Below are positions 1 to 12,500 of a stretch of 26,400 nucleotides of DNA, in pieces. The notes beneath the pieces are model-generated. The model saw nothing but the letters and a program-made list of their open reading frames with translations, was not told where the DNA came from and searched no databases. The DNA comes from Phoronis australis (Eukaryota; Phoronida; Phoronidae): positions 24,817-51,216 of the forward strand of contig NMRA01000065.1 of NCBI GenBank assembly GCA_002633005.1. Reading direction: 5' to 3'. Position 1 is the stretch's first letter. The number at the start of each line of letters is the position of its first letter. The position numbers and the translations under genes were made by a program.

Positions 1-482
1 TGTTGTTAAACATTAAAATGTCAAATATGTGCACAAAGACTATTAAATGTCATATCAACAGCATTTATTTTTATCAAATACAAACAATAATTCATTGAAA
101 TACAAACAGTTTCAAGTAACGCCAATTAAAGACAAGTATAAGTGGTGGCATTTTGGAAACGAACATTTGACTGACAAGACCGCAATGGCTCACCTTTGGC
201 CTATTTAAAAATTGAGCTGATGAAGTCTCATCACCTAGCGAGCGCGTTAAAAATTGGAGCGTGCGCAGTACAAAAATTTTGATTTCACGATTTTGGGAAC
301 TGAAATAGGGACTGCTCGAAGAAAAAGTTTGATAACGGGAGTATTTGTTCGATTTGGAAGGAATTAAACACATCGACAACCTCCTAAGGTGTTCCTCTAT
401 GCGCAAAAGGTATTTATAACAGCCTGACTTTGATGGTTTAGTCGGTGCGAGGCATAATTCGCCGAAAAGCTTCCGGCGTACA
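1..482. other. Intergenic sequence without recognisable features
   Basis: A short open frame on the - strand (92-406) has no recognisable motif and no splice context. I see no RNA gene or clear repeat here. Confidence 0.5.
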
Positions 483-543
483 GAGCGCCTTTAGCCTCTG
501 CATCGCCTCTGGCTCGGGCCAACAGAGGCGATGGTCATTGCCT
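483..543. repeat. Degenerate copy of palindromic micro-element
   Basis: The right arm (520-543, CAACAGAGGCGATGGTCATT and on) is nearly identical to the right arm of the perfect palindrome at 25544-25567. The left arm keeps only CATCGCCTCTG and has diverged elsewhere. It sits just left of a MITE terminal sequence (CCTTGTAGTA, 545-554). Confidence 0.65.
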
Positions 544-564
544 AACCTTGTAGTATACTATTAT

Positions 565-830
565 ATGTAGTGAATTGGGGACGATCAGAAGCTGAGGACG
601 CCTGTGACTACTACAAGGTATGACACTCGGGACAAGGAATTCCACGGGTGGTTTACTACCAGGAGAAAGATATATTGCTCGTGGTTTGTTGGACCCCTGT
701 TTTGTGTACATTTATTGAGATTTGTGTTTGATATGGGCGAATCTCGAGTGTCATATCTTGTAGTATATTGTGCGCCCAATTTGTATTGGGCATTGGCGAC
801 GATCAGAACTAGAAGCTGAGAACGTCTGTG
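565..830 (+). repeat. Flanking repeat motif around the MITE (two copies)
   Basis: GACGATCAGAAGCTGAG plus a following CGCCTGTG occurs at 580-607. It recurs with a short insertion at 799-830, on the other side of the MITE. A third copy is at 25359-25387, so the MITE appears inserted in, or part of, a longer dispersed repeat. Confidence 0.6.
611..763. mobile_element. 153-bp MITE with about 20-bp TIRs and TA target duplication
   Basis: The left end CTACAAGGTATGACACTCGG and the reverse complement of the right end (CTACAAGATATGACACTCGA) differ at two positions. TA dinucleotides at 609-610 and 764-765 fit a TA target-site duplication, as made by Tc1/mariner-type transposases. There is no coding capacity. 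A related copy lies at about 25181-25323. Confidence 0.75.
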
Positions 831-2080
831 GTATAAATCATGTTTTGTATACTCTTACAGACACTAGCATGGCATGCAAAGTGAACAAATATGAAACTTA
901 CCAGAAATCTGAAGTTCACTGTGAAAATCCTTCACTATTCTGTTACACACGTTGGTTTCAAACTCTAAACAACTCGAGTGTTCTTCAACGGAAATTTCAA
1001 AATGGCGGTTTTTTCATGAAGGTCATCCGGTGGAAAGTTTTCTTTAAAAAATAAAATTATACTGTAATACAGCTGCTGGTAATTAATTTTTTATGAAAAT
1101 TGAAAAGTTTTATTGTCACATGTCTGATTTAAAAAAAAAATCAAAAGTTTTAGCCTTCCTGTGGGCAAGCCTCTAACTGCCCTCTTGTGTTCAAGTCTGT
1201 GTTTACCGGTCCAATACCGGCGAGCCGCTAAGGGAAAGTTCACTGGGTTAGTGTCGTGGGGACGGTACTGGGCCATTCGTGGCCCAGAAACGTAAACCGG
1301 TATACGGTACAAGCGTTATCAAGCAACAGAAATCCAGTACTGGGCCAATACTGTCATGTTTACTGGGTTGTAGCCGGAGGGCTCATGAGCCAGCGTATAA
1401 TCCATTTGAATTGGCAATTTTGGCCAACCCTGATCTCGCTGCACTACTAATGAGTAAATGAGTCCGACGCTTACGGGTAATCAGTGCGTTCTCGTTAGCT
1501 GGAATAGAATCCCATGGACAAAAAGGTCCGCCTCAGTGAAACAAAAAGACTGGGTAAACGCGACGACAGTCCACAAAATCCAGGGGAAGTCGGCGCGGAT
1601 GCACAATTCGTGGGCCTGAACCTAGTGGCTCCAAGTTTTTTTAGTCCTCGTTGATTTCTTTCAGTAAAAGGTCCGCATATCGGAAAATTCGAGCCCCGTC
1701 CTCTATATATTTTAGGCTGGGTGCGCGCATGAATCCTATCGTGGTAATTACTATTTTATGAGAGTAATCGACATAATTCGATTTTCCTTTTTACGTCACG
1801 GTGGCGAAATGCAGCCCAACGAGCATTCGGGTTTATGGCATTATTTACACACGGTACAGTATTTACGGCTCTGACGCTATTATAGTTAATAACAATTAAT
1901 TTCCGAACATAATTTACGAAAGTAACATTTGTCCACGAAATGCGAGTCTCGCTGAAGCCACTGACAAGTCAGTCCAGTGACCAGTCATTTATGCCCAAAA
2001 GAGTGACGCCTCCAGCTCGGAAATCACAGGCTTCACCAATGACTGAGAGATATTTGTAGCTCATTGGGCTTCACAATCTA
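831..2080. other. Intergenic sequence, no gene seen
   Basis: Only short open frames without motifs are present. Small local palindromes occur, for example ACTGGGCCA...TGGCCCAG near 1268-1288, and a repeated TACTGGGCCA at about 1266 and 1338. I could not tie them to an element. Confidence 0.45.
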
Positions 2081-2145
2081 CTCGCTGGTTCCCTACGTGC
2101 CCAACCAGCTGGCTACCCCCTAGCGGCACACAGGGAACCAGCGAG
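2081..2145. repeat. Inverted repeat with 14-bp perfect arms
   Basis: CTCGCTGGTTCCCT (2081-2094) is perfectly complementary to AGGGAACCAGCGAG (2132-2145). The pairing can extend inward imperfectly (ACGTGCC with GGCACAC). The loop is about 37 bases. Function is unknown; it may be a MITE remnant. Confidence 0.7.
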
Positions 2146-2587
2146 AATCTATTGAAACTCTTCAGTTGCCGGAGGTAAAAGTTGTCATCCACTCCAATGT
2201 GGTTGCTGAGATATGATGCAACTTGGCGATATTTAAAGTCTTTGTCTCTGTTTGCGATTACCAGAAAGTGCTCACAATTCCAGGGCAAAATGTCAAACCT
2301 CTATGTCAGGTGTCTGAGTGACAGTGATCGGATGCAGATGAGTTTTAATTTTGGGTAGGTCATAATGTTGGTTACCCGCTTACGGGTTCAACAGCAGCTT
2401 AACGCCAGACAACAACCGTCGTCAGTGTCCGTCATTGAACTGTGGCTGGTGAACAGCTGAGCTGAATGACTGAATCAGGTTATAAAATGTGGAGAATTAA
2501 TCTGTATGGGGGCTATGTTGTAGATGTGCTTCCGGTGAATTATATGAGCCTCTGTTAGCTATTCGCTAACGGGCAATTGCCTATTAC

Positions 2588-2950
2588 TAGCTGAATGGTT
2601 AGCACGCTTGCCGGTTTTATAGGGGTCGCTGGTTCGATCCCCGGGCCGGGTAATCTCGGCTATTACTACAAATGGCGTAGTCGGCAAATGGATGATCTAC
2701 CGATGAAGCACAGCTGCCAACTAGTACCCACGGATCTTGGGACGGCGCGCGTGGAAGGTTCCAGGAGTCAAGGACCTGTATGAGAGACTACCTTGTGTTC
2801 ACCTGTGTTGTGGTGGTAAAGGTACCAAGGGACGTTGATGACCTGTATGCGAGACATCCTGGTGTTCACCTTCCTGGTCGCGTGCCTGTTTCGTAGGAAA
2901 GGGGGGAATGTTGTANTCCCTGGGTCGGTTAATCTCGGCTATTACTACAG
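2588..2950 (+). mobile_element. tRNA-derived SINE
   Basis: The head has a Pol III A box (TAGCTGAATGGTTAGC from 2588) and a perfect-looking B box (GGTTCGATCCC, 2631-2641) at tRNA-like spacing. No acceptor stem closes, so this is a SINE head and not a tRNA gene. The body has a 19-bp direct repeat TAATCTCGGCTATTACTAC at 2651-2669 and 2930-2948. It also has an internal 67-bp-period repeat (GACCTGTATG at 2773 and 2840, each followed by GAGAC and GTGTTCACCT). The 3' end and target duplication are not clear. The ambiguous base at 2916 lies inside. Confidence 0.7.
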
Positions 2951-3411
2951 CTATTTTGCCTTAGGCTTGAGGATCATGGATTGACAGCTCTCGCGTGTCG
3001 AAAAAAATGTTTCATTATTCAACTTCAAGTAAATTTTATTAGAAGTACAAGCATATACTGTTATTGTTATATAACAGAAAAAAAATAGTGGGAAGTTTTT
3101 AGTTAGTGAAATGACATTTCTCCAAGTATGTTGCTGTGTCGTGAACTTGTTTGTTTGAGTGATGTAGGTTGCATTCATTGTCTGATCGATATGAAATTCT
3201 CGTGTACAATGGGTATATTTCCTCTATAGCTCAAGGCCTTTTACTTTTGGACAAAATCTGACCAAAGGTGGCACTGTGATGGCCATTTTTCAAAGTTTTG
3301 TTTCTGCAGAACTCATCAAGGGCTATAGAAAATGTGTTATCAGAACATGCATGTAAAAAATCCACATTGCCTAGAAAGGAGTCAGGGTGGTTTCTGGCAT
3401 GTTGTCCATGC

Positions 3412-3584
3412 ATGTACAGCAGTTGGCAAAAGGCCAATTGCCCTCTGGTCAGCATTTCAGAGGGGCACATGCAACAACTAGATTTTTTTTCCACAAAAGT
3501 CCTCAGAAGAATAGAGCACTGCCAGGCGTCAGTTCTTAGAATTGTCCCTCATGTTGGACCCGTCACTGTTCACAACTCCACAAT
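3412..3584 (+). CDS. PDE12: PDE12 exon 1 (N-terminus, probable mitochondrial presequence)
   Basis: This exon codes for residues 1-57 and two bases of codon 58. The frame is open back to an in-frame TGA at 3277. The ATGs are at 3412 and 3469, both in weak Kozak context. From the second ATG the peptide has basic residues (STKVLRRIEH) that suit a mitochondrial targeting signal. ASVLRIVP further on corresponds to the segment that follows the presequence in animal PDE12. The donor is AAT|GTGAGC at 3585, and splicing to 4193 rebuilds an ATG codon in frame. An additional upstream exon cannot be excluded. Confidence 0.68.
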
Positions 3585-6500
3585 GTGAGCATCTCACATT
3601 TAAGTAACATACATGTTTCTCGTTTTCTCATGGTCCCTACCTGGAAATTGACTCCAGTTTCGCCACTCAAGGACCTTTACCATTCCACCTAAGAGCAATT
3701 GTCTGAAGGTCAAGTGAATTAACACTGTCTAGACAATCTATCTGAAGTCTTGCTACAGATTCTCCATGCTATTCCTCATTCTAAGAACTTATGGGGGCTG
3801 CCTGTAGGTCCCCTTCAGAGCACTTATGGCATTTAAGGTGTAATGGAATTTACTATCTGACCAATCCCCTCACCATCCACCATGTGATCCATCCCTGCCA
3901 TTGTGAGTTGGTTCCACCAATGTTGAAAAAGTCATTGAAAGATTTTGTTGGTCCAGCAAGATATCGAACCCGTGATCCCCGGCACCAAAGTCACGGATCT
4001 TTTAAGAATAGTTTAAACTAGTATACGACTTAAGAGCTGTTGCTTCTGGTGAGCAGTTCTGTGCTTCTTAAACTTTCATAGGAAGGAAATTTAAGGAATA
4101 TTTTTACAACCTGAGTCATGTAATGAGATTGCCTACAGTACAGAATATGTTTTTGTTTGACAATGAAAACAAACTCTGTCCATCTTTTACAGGTTACCTG
4201 GTAAAAAAGAGAAGTCGTTCAATTTAAACAGGCTTAAAAGTGAGGAGCTTGGTAAGTGTTTGGAGCGAATATCTTTGGGCATTTCCAAATTTCTTGCCAG
4301 CAAAAAGAAGAAGAGAAAAGATCAAGACGATGACACTGGGCAGTCAGAAGTCAACGTGTGTTTATTTGATGGTGACAGTAGGGTGGATGAATGCACTACC
4401 AATGTTGAGGCATGGCTAGATGGGTCAAGGTTAAAACTCAATGATTATGAATATTCCGTTCTGGTAAATGTTCCAACTGTTACTTCACTTACTTTACCGC
4501 AGAATATCATGGCTGGCTTTCCTGTCTTTCCCAAGTATGACTTGGAATTTGCTGAAGTGGAGGAGTGCGTTTTCACATGGAGCAAATCTAGAAGCATAGA
4601 CTGTAGTAGTGTTGGTGGCTCTACAGTGGAACGGAAGTCAGAGTTTGATCGAAATTCACTCGAATCAGCAGACGGATGTAGTGAATTTAAAGAGGCTGGA
4701 TGTGGACTATATTACACGCCCTCTGTGGACGATATAGGTTGCCAAATCAAATTGTCATGCGAGCCAGTGCAGGGAAGGAGGCGTGGTGAGATTATGACTG
4801 CAGTGTCAACTCAAGTGGTGGATGCGGGCCCGGGGCTGTGTCCATTTGAAGATCGACACAGTTATACTATGAAAAGTACGATGGAAGGATGGTGAGATAT
4901 TGACATGTTCTTTATTGCGTCACTCATGCCTGCTTCACTTTACAACTAGAGTGCATCCTCCAAAAACTATTCTCATTGAAGCTGCTCGACTTCAGTTTTC
5001 AAATACGATTTTAGAAATGAAGCAATGAGTCAAAAGAGTTCAAAATACAAATTATGAACTGTGCATTTAACTGCGGTCTTTTAAAGTTACATTATATGCT
5101 GTTTACAAATAACCAAAAACTTTTTCTTTCCTTTTTTGGCTTGAAAGCTCTGTTGATAATAGAAAGTCCATGTTTGATAATTTTAGTCATAGGTAATGAT
5201 TTTCAGTAAATAGTATCATTTGTTAGCATTTGCAATTCTAACATTTCATGACACTTAAAACTTCACATGTGACTAAGTATAGACAAACATAGATTCACAT
5301 CGAATATATTGTTTAGTATTCTTATTATAATATCTTAAGTTTCTAGATGCAAAGTTGCTTGGTTGTTTTTTCTAGCAGCTGCCACTTTGACCAAAATAGG
5401 ATGTTTTTATTTATTGATTATAAACTTTCTTGTGTGTGCTTTCAGTCTGCGTATGGTATCTTACAATGTACTAGCAGATTACTACGCTGACTCGGACTTC
5501 TCTAGAGAGCACCTCTTCCCGCAGTGTCCACCCTATGCATTGAATATTGACTACAGGAAGCAGCTCTTTCTAAAAGAAATTCTAGGTATTGCCATTCTAA
5601 CGTATGACCCGATGAATATTAGGGCAATGGTCTGATATAACGTGCCTGCATTTTGAGAACCAGTTCATGCCCATTATTCAGTGGAGAAAACTGGTTCTCA
5701 AAATGCGGGCATGTTTTATCAGATTATTTCGGATATTGATTTTGATTTATACACTCGGCTTTTACAAAGAAGTTTTGTAAAATTTTCTCATCAGAATGGA
5801 GAAATTGTAGTTGACAATTTATTGATGGCTTTGAAGAATCATTGCATACTAAAACTCATGTAAGTTGCTTAAGTGGGAATTTAGCTTAACTCGGAAACAG
5901 TTGTTCTAGTTTTTGCACTCAGCCATTAAGATAAGACGAATTTTGTCATACTCGGACAAACCCTCACGATCTGATTGGATACGTCTAAATGCAAGTTTGA
6001 TTGTATTAATTTTGTTTTAAATGTTCAATTTTTATATTGGTCTGGATATGTTTATTGTTGAGTAAGAGGGATGCTTGGCTAATGTCAATGTTTATTCATA
6101 TTTTTGTGATTTATTTAAATGTCAATGTTTATTCATATTTTTGTGATTTATTTAACATTTGCAAACCTTTTTTGCAAGACATATAATTTATTAGTTGAAT
6201 ACTTTTATCAGGGAACGCTCAAAATATGTCACTTAAGAGTTCTAGATATAAACGCTGTGTTACTAAGTGGACGGTACTTTGCACAATAGTTGTTCACTAC
6301 AGTTTCTCGGTCTTCACAGGTTACAATGCTGACCTCATCTGTCTGCAGGAGATGGACAAGCGGGTGTTTCACAGTGACCTATCCCCTGCCCTCCATCTAC
6401 TGGGCTACAAGTCTCTTCTCAAACAGAAGGCAGGCCAGGTGCCAGAGGGATGTGCAATGTTTTTCAGGGAATCCAAGCTAAAGTGAGTTTCCAGCTGCAG

Positions 6501-9500
6501 GTGAATGTTTTGTCTTTGCTCTTACTTGACTGCATAACTGTGAATTTAATCTGAGAACTGGGACCCGAATCAGCCTTGAAATGTAAACAGTCACACTGCG
6601 TGATTTGAGTACACAATGTTTTAAGCTGGGCTTGAAATTTTCCTGTTTTATGAGGATTTCCTCTTTTTTGGTTTCATTGTTCTCTTGTTCGATTTCCAGT
6701 TTCCCCTCTTCATCTCTTGTTTATCATTATTTTACTTTTATTCAATGTAAAAATGATTATTTCAGTTAAATTTTACAACACAATATATATATATTTCTAT
6801 CTCAAGCCTCTTTTGTGGAAGGATACATCATCTGGAAATTTTTCCGATCTCTTTTTTTGTCAGTGGTCATTCCAAGCCCTTTTCAAGTTATTGGGAGCGT
6901 GAAGTGCAATTTGTCAAATTTCTAGTCGAAATTGGAATGCGGATATTAAACTGCAGTTGTGGGGTGTGTTTCATGAAAAGTGAGTTAGGACTTGGATCAC
7001 TTGAGCAAAAGTCAAAAGTCTCTGAGAATGCACACGCACTTGCTTAGTATTCACATAATTTCTATGAGTTGTTTCTGGACTATGATATGCTCTTAATTAC
7101 TTATTTAACTAAACCTTTGTTTAGCAGTTGTGAATTTAGAGCGTAAGATCAAATTTCTGTCTTAAGTCTTGGCTCACTTTTCATGAAACAGACACAACCT
7201 CACGAGTCTGAGCAATGTTCCAAGTTCTGGCAATTTCAAATTTTGTCATTTTGATAGGCAATTGAAGTACTTTGAATTACTGAAGATTTTGGTGTCACAC
7301 ACCTGCAAACGCTTGAGCAGAATCTCTTACAATTACACTTGCCTGTTCTCCTCAACCCCTTTGGGCTCAGGGCAGTAACAAGTGTGTTGCCCTAATGGGT
7401 TTGACTTGCTTGCATTGAGTTTAGAAACTCGATATGAACAAATTTCAAATTTTTGGAGTGTGGTCATTTCTTAAGGAAATTGGGACATTTTGATCTTCCG
7501 TCACTCATTCAGGACACTTATTCCTATACTTATCATATTAACCATCATAATGGGGTTGACAAATGGTGCTTGTAAGTGGGTAACCTAATTTCCGTCGGGT
7601 GTGAATGTCCTGTTAGGAGTATCAATTTGAAAATTGTGTACTTATGTCCTGTCTAATAAATCTTGTTTAGAGTCTGATTCCAGCCATTACAACACCCAAG
7701 TCTATGATGCACTAGTTGGATGTTGTGGTATTAGATTGTAACTAAGACTGGGGAACTTAGCGACTAAGTCTTTATTTCCAGGTTAGTTGCTCAACATGAT
7801 GTAGATTTCTCAGATTCCCTGGGGAATGATGAAGCGTATGAGGACCTGTTGGAAGCTGTGAGTCGCAGCGAACCCCTCAAGACCAACATACTGGCTAAGA
7901 GTACCACATTACAGGTATTTGTATAGTCGAGAGTGTTGTTCAGTGCCATGTTTTACACAATGGCTAGTGTCGACTGTTTTCGTTTAAATTTGCAATCTTT
8001 GCTTTGAATAAAGGATGTTGACACTTGTAGTTTTCTATTGGTTACACTGTGGTCATGGGACGATGTTATTTTTGTCTTGATAAACTGCTTCATTCTGATT
8101 AAAATGTTGGTCCATTACTGTCCTACTGATATCACAATTCTTAGTATAAATTTAATTGATCATAAAAAAGAAATTTTCATGTTTCACTGTTGGTAGGAAT
8201 AGTACTTTGACTCATTTACGCAGCCCTGAAAATTTGCACAGGCACTGTCAAGTTGATCCAGAACAAGTTGTGTTTGCACGATGTCTCACTTCAGAACAGC
8301 TTGTGTAATGTAAAATCACTTTTCAATTTTTCCTCCTTCGTCGTTATGAGAATTACTATGTACTGCATAATTATTTGAATTCACATGCCTTTATCCTGAA
8401 TAATGTGTTTTTTAAGAATCTTTTGTACTCAAGGGTTCACAGAATTGTGTGCGCCTAAGTTTTCAGAAGAATTACCTTTCATGTTCACTCATCAGGTGGC
8501 AGTACTAGACTATGTTGAGAGACCAGGGAAGAAGTTGGTTGCCATGAACACCCACTTCTACTTCCATCCGAAGTCTGCACACATACGACTCATTCACTCT
8601 GCAATGGCAATGAGACACATGGAATACGTGTGTGAACTGTATAAAGATGCAACGGTAATGTGCTTTGTGTGATACTTTTCTGAAGGAAGCAAAATGAATA
8701 AACTTTGCACAGAATGGTCTTGGAAGGAACTTAAGCCTAGTCCACATTTCAGGACAATTGTTGGAACTAGGCAAATTTTGCTATTCTTTTAGCAAAGATC
8801 ATGAAGTGACAATTACCACCGAATGTTTCAATAATGACATGTTTTGGCAAAGCCATCCTCAACTGACTTCGTTTATTGATCGACATTGGTGGACGTATCC
8901 TCTAAAACATGTCACTGTTGAAACGCTGTTGTCATTATTCAAACATTTTTGGTTTTGCGATTGAAATTTTTCTCCCATAAAGTCAATTTTCAGGGATATG
9001 AGCTTCAAATTTACATTTTTATTAGCAACCAAGAAATCTCGCTTGTTTGAAAGTCGCGGGCACAAGCCCCAGTTTCTAAGACTATGTTAAACTTTGTTGT
9101 TGGAATTTTAGAAGTTTTTCTACAGTTATGTCTTTTGAATAGATTGCGTTAAAAGTTGCACTTCTTGATCAGCTGCTTTGTATATTAATTGACTTCGATG
9201 GTCCATTTGTCCTTACAAATCAATCTCATTTGATTAAAGGATAATGAGATTGGATTTCATTGTTCAAAATCATTGATTGATGTTTGAGTTTCAGTTTGTT
9301 TAAACCAGTGTGTGATGCTGGTTCAAAAGTAAACATCAAGTATTATCGCCTGCAACGTTTTATTATAGATCGTATTCTGCAAATTCTTAATCTGTCATTT
9401 AAAACTGAACGGTTTGTAAAAACATCCAGTGGAATTTTCTACCCCGCAGATAATTTTCTTTGAAACAAGTTCCTCACAACTTAACACAGCCTTGAAATGT

Positions 9501-12500
9501 GAGGAAAATTAGTTTTGTAATATTGTGCTTTGTTTTGTCCTGACTGTTCAGTGACTGAATATTTTTCGTAAGTTAATGTTTGGTTACTCATTGATTCCAG
9601 GGTGAACCTCCTGCTGTGGTCTTCTGCGGTGACTTCAACAGCACTCCAGAAACAGGCTTTTATACATTCATTACAGATAATCGCCTGATGGCTGATCACC
9701 CTGACTGGTGGGCAGGTTTGTATGATTTTTTTGGCAGCATGTTGTGAACTATTTTAAGTTTGCAAATATTAGAATAAGTGAGAGGAGGCACTGTGGCGTA
9801 GTAGAATAAGCAGGACTTGGAATTTTCCGCGGAAACGCGGATTTCCGCTTTTTTGAAATGTTCTGTCCGCGCATTTTATTATATTTCCGCGTAAAAAAAA
9901 TCGGATTTGATATAAAATTTCCGCAGTAAATTCCTTTCTTACCGCGGCGTTGCCGACGACGTTCACCTCGAAAAGCGGAAGTTTCTCTTTATGTTTCGGA
10001 GGAACGTAAATTGTCAACATTACCGGGGCATCTGGGATAGCGTGGTGGCATTTTCAATGGCGTCTCGTGTGATTGTAAACCGCGGTGACAAATACTACGG
10101 CTCTGCAGTCAAAAATGTGTGGGGGTGGGAGTGGAGGATTGGATGGATGAGATAAAAAGACGCAGTCGCACGCCACTGATGGTGGTAACGTTTTTTTTTT
10201 TTTAGTCCTACCGAATTTTATCGGCGAAAGGTTCACAAGGCCGGGTAGCGCGCATGTTTTGGGCCGTAAAAGTTTCCGCGTTTTTTGTCTTTGGTCATTT
10301 CAAGCCCTGAATAAGTGTCCACTTCCTTCACTCAAGGTCGCCAAATGGAAACTCAGCATGCCAAAACAAGGAAACCTACGTGGATTTGCAAAGTCTTGTC
10401 CCCTGTATATGACTAACTAATAGTTGGCAAGAGCCAAAAATGAAATAAACGAGATACCTGAAGTGAAAACCTGGTGAATTGGCAAATGTCCAGCAGACTA
10501 AGAGAGCCTAACAGGAGTGTATTGCATGCTCAGTAACGACCAATCTCCCCCTTGCCTTGTGTCTGTTTCCTTCCTGCAGTAATGAATGGATGCTCGGATG
10601 TGTGCTTGGCGACATCGTGGCGACCTGGGATTTTTACCTGCAGGCCGCCAAATTAAGCCCTGCAGACCGAGTTTAAAAAGTATATTTTATAAAGCCATTT
10701 TCAACGGTACACTGCAAATTTTCTGTATTTGTATCAGAGATTTTATTGAGCGTCGGCCATTGACTGGGTCTGATTTATGTTCAAAATGTATGTTTGATTT
10801 CACTTTAGGCCAGAAATTTGTCTGACTCATTTCCGGGAATGGTGTAGACAGAATCCATGTTCATGTTTGTGGCAAACTTGACAATTCAATGTAAAGAACT
10901 AACTCTGTTGGAAGTTTTTTTGTTTTCTCTGTCGATCAATTTAGGCCAACGTTACGGCGTTTTCCCGTTGAGACCAACTTGTTCGATTGTATAGCCCAAC
11001 CAGCAGTTGGGAAGATGACTGCCATATCCAATACCTTACACGACTGATTAACCCCATTCTGGTGTTTATGGTTGAAGGGCCAGCTCTCTTTTGTTCGATA
11101 ATTGCTCTAATCTCCGATAATCTCTCGCTAGCCTGACTGGGCTGTGCTGTTAATAATAAAAGTTATAAGTTATAACATATTTGAACATAAACCAATAGCA
11201 TTTCTGAATTCCTCGTCAAATGCTGATGATGTTTAGTTTTTGAATTACCAAAATTGCCCAACTACAACTGAAGTTATGACACTCTATTATTTCCGAAGAT
11301 ACCAATTCACACTGGGTTTGACTGTGTTCAGATGTGGTCGGTAATAAGCCTGGTAGATAATTGGCCTGCATGTTGTCATACCAGACAAAAGACTGTGCTT
11401 GGCAGTTAACAAAGGAGCTAGATGTTATCACAGGCTTACAACTGCTCTGTCCTGTTAAGTCACGCCCTAATGAAAGTTTGGTCGCCATACTCCAATCTTA
11501 ATAGGTGTTGCTTATGCATTTCTTACTTAAACGAATACTATCGGTTGTTTTGTTGCATCTTTCAAGTCATCATCCAATCAGAATTGAGCACATCTCATAA
11601 ATTTTTAATGAGTTTCGTTGGCTGATCCAATATGTATGATTACTTCCTGTGAAAAACTGCCATGCTGTTCACAACTCTTTGCTGTGACAGCAGCAGAGCG
11701 CTATATTTGCGTGTTTGGGGGAGTAATTCCGGCATTTTGTGTTTCGTCTATAGCAGCTTCTGTTATGATATGACATGCGGATTTGGCACATTGTAGTGAA
11801 CATTGAGTTTTGTCGTTTGCTTCGCAAAATCCTAAAGAGACTGGATTTGGCCAATTGAAATAAAATCTCAAGTGTTTTTTGAGTTGCTAATGATTTTGAT
11901 ATTCTACTTTGTAAACGGAAATAGAAATAATAATATCACATTTTGTCCTGGCCAAATTTGAATTTTGGCTAGCTAAACACTGCAAAATACAACTTTTATT
12001 TAACGGACTCCTAAAATGGCCGTGAAGAACCATAAGATTGAACTTGGATTGGATGATCTTCAAATTGGATAATGGGGTAGGAGTAGTATCCATGTACACC
12101 AGATGCCATTGTGATTTTTGTACAGTGACGCATTTGAAATTGTGGTCTAAACGAGCCGAGTTTTATAATGAGGGCGGAACACAATTTCTTTCATTCTCAG
12201 ACATTTCACAGCATTGGACTTTTTTACCTAAACATTCCACTGGACAACAATGGGGATTCGACTACTTTGGGATGGGAAAGAATTAAAAAAAACGTGATAT
12301 TGCACTTAATATTCTTCTCCCAAGTTATTAAATGTAGGAGGCGATTTACGTTACTTTATTTTCGAAATACTCCAACGCCATCTAACAGAGCAAATTTCAT
12401 TGTGTCGCCGGTATATCAGAAAATGGCTGTTGTACAAACTGTCAGTTAACTGCTCTAAATGGCACGCATGTATTGGTCATTTCAGAGGGCGGGGAAGAGT

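Noticed and set aside
2588-2660. tRNA gene
   Set aside because: A and B boxes are present, but no acceptor stem or complete cloverleaf can be drawn, and repeat body sequence follows; it is called a SINE.
3298-3411. PDE12 initiation at TTG (3298) and a separate 211-residue gene starting at TTG (4260)
   Set aside because: Non-ATG starts are unnecessary: exon 1 has ATGs, and the 4260 frame is simply the interior of exon 2, open back to the acceptor at 4193.
3950-3995. Second SINE or tRNA on the - strand (GGGTTCGATATC resembles a B box)
   Set aside because: No convincing A box at the right distance, and the site lies in PDE12 intron 1 without other repeat features.
8505-8774. Antisense open frame opposite PDE12 exon 6, and similar frames opposite other exons
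   Set aside because: They are shadows of the coding strand; no independent motif.
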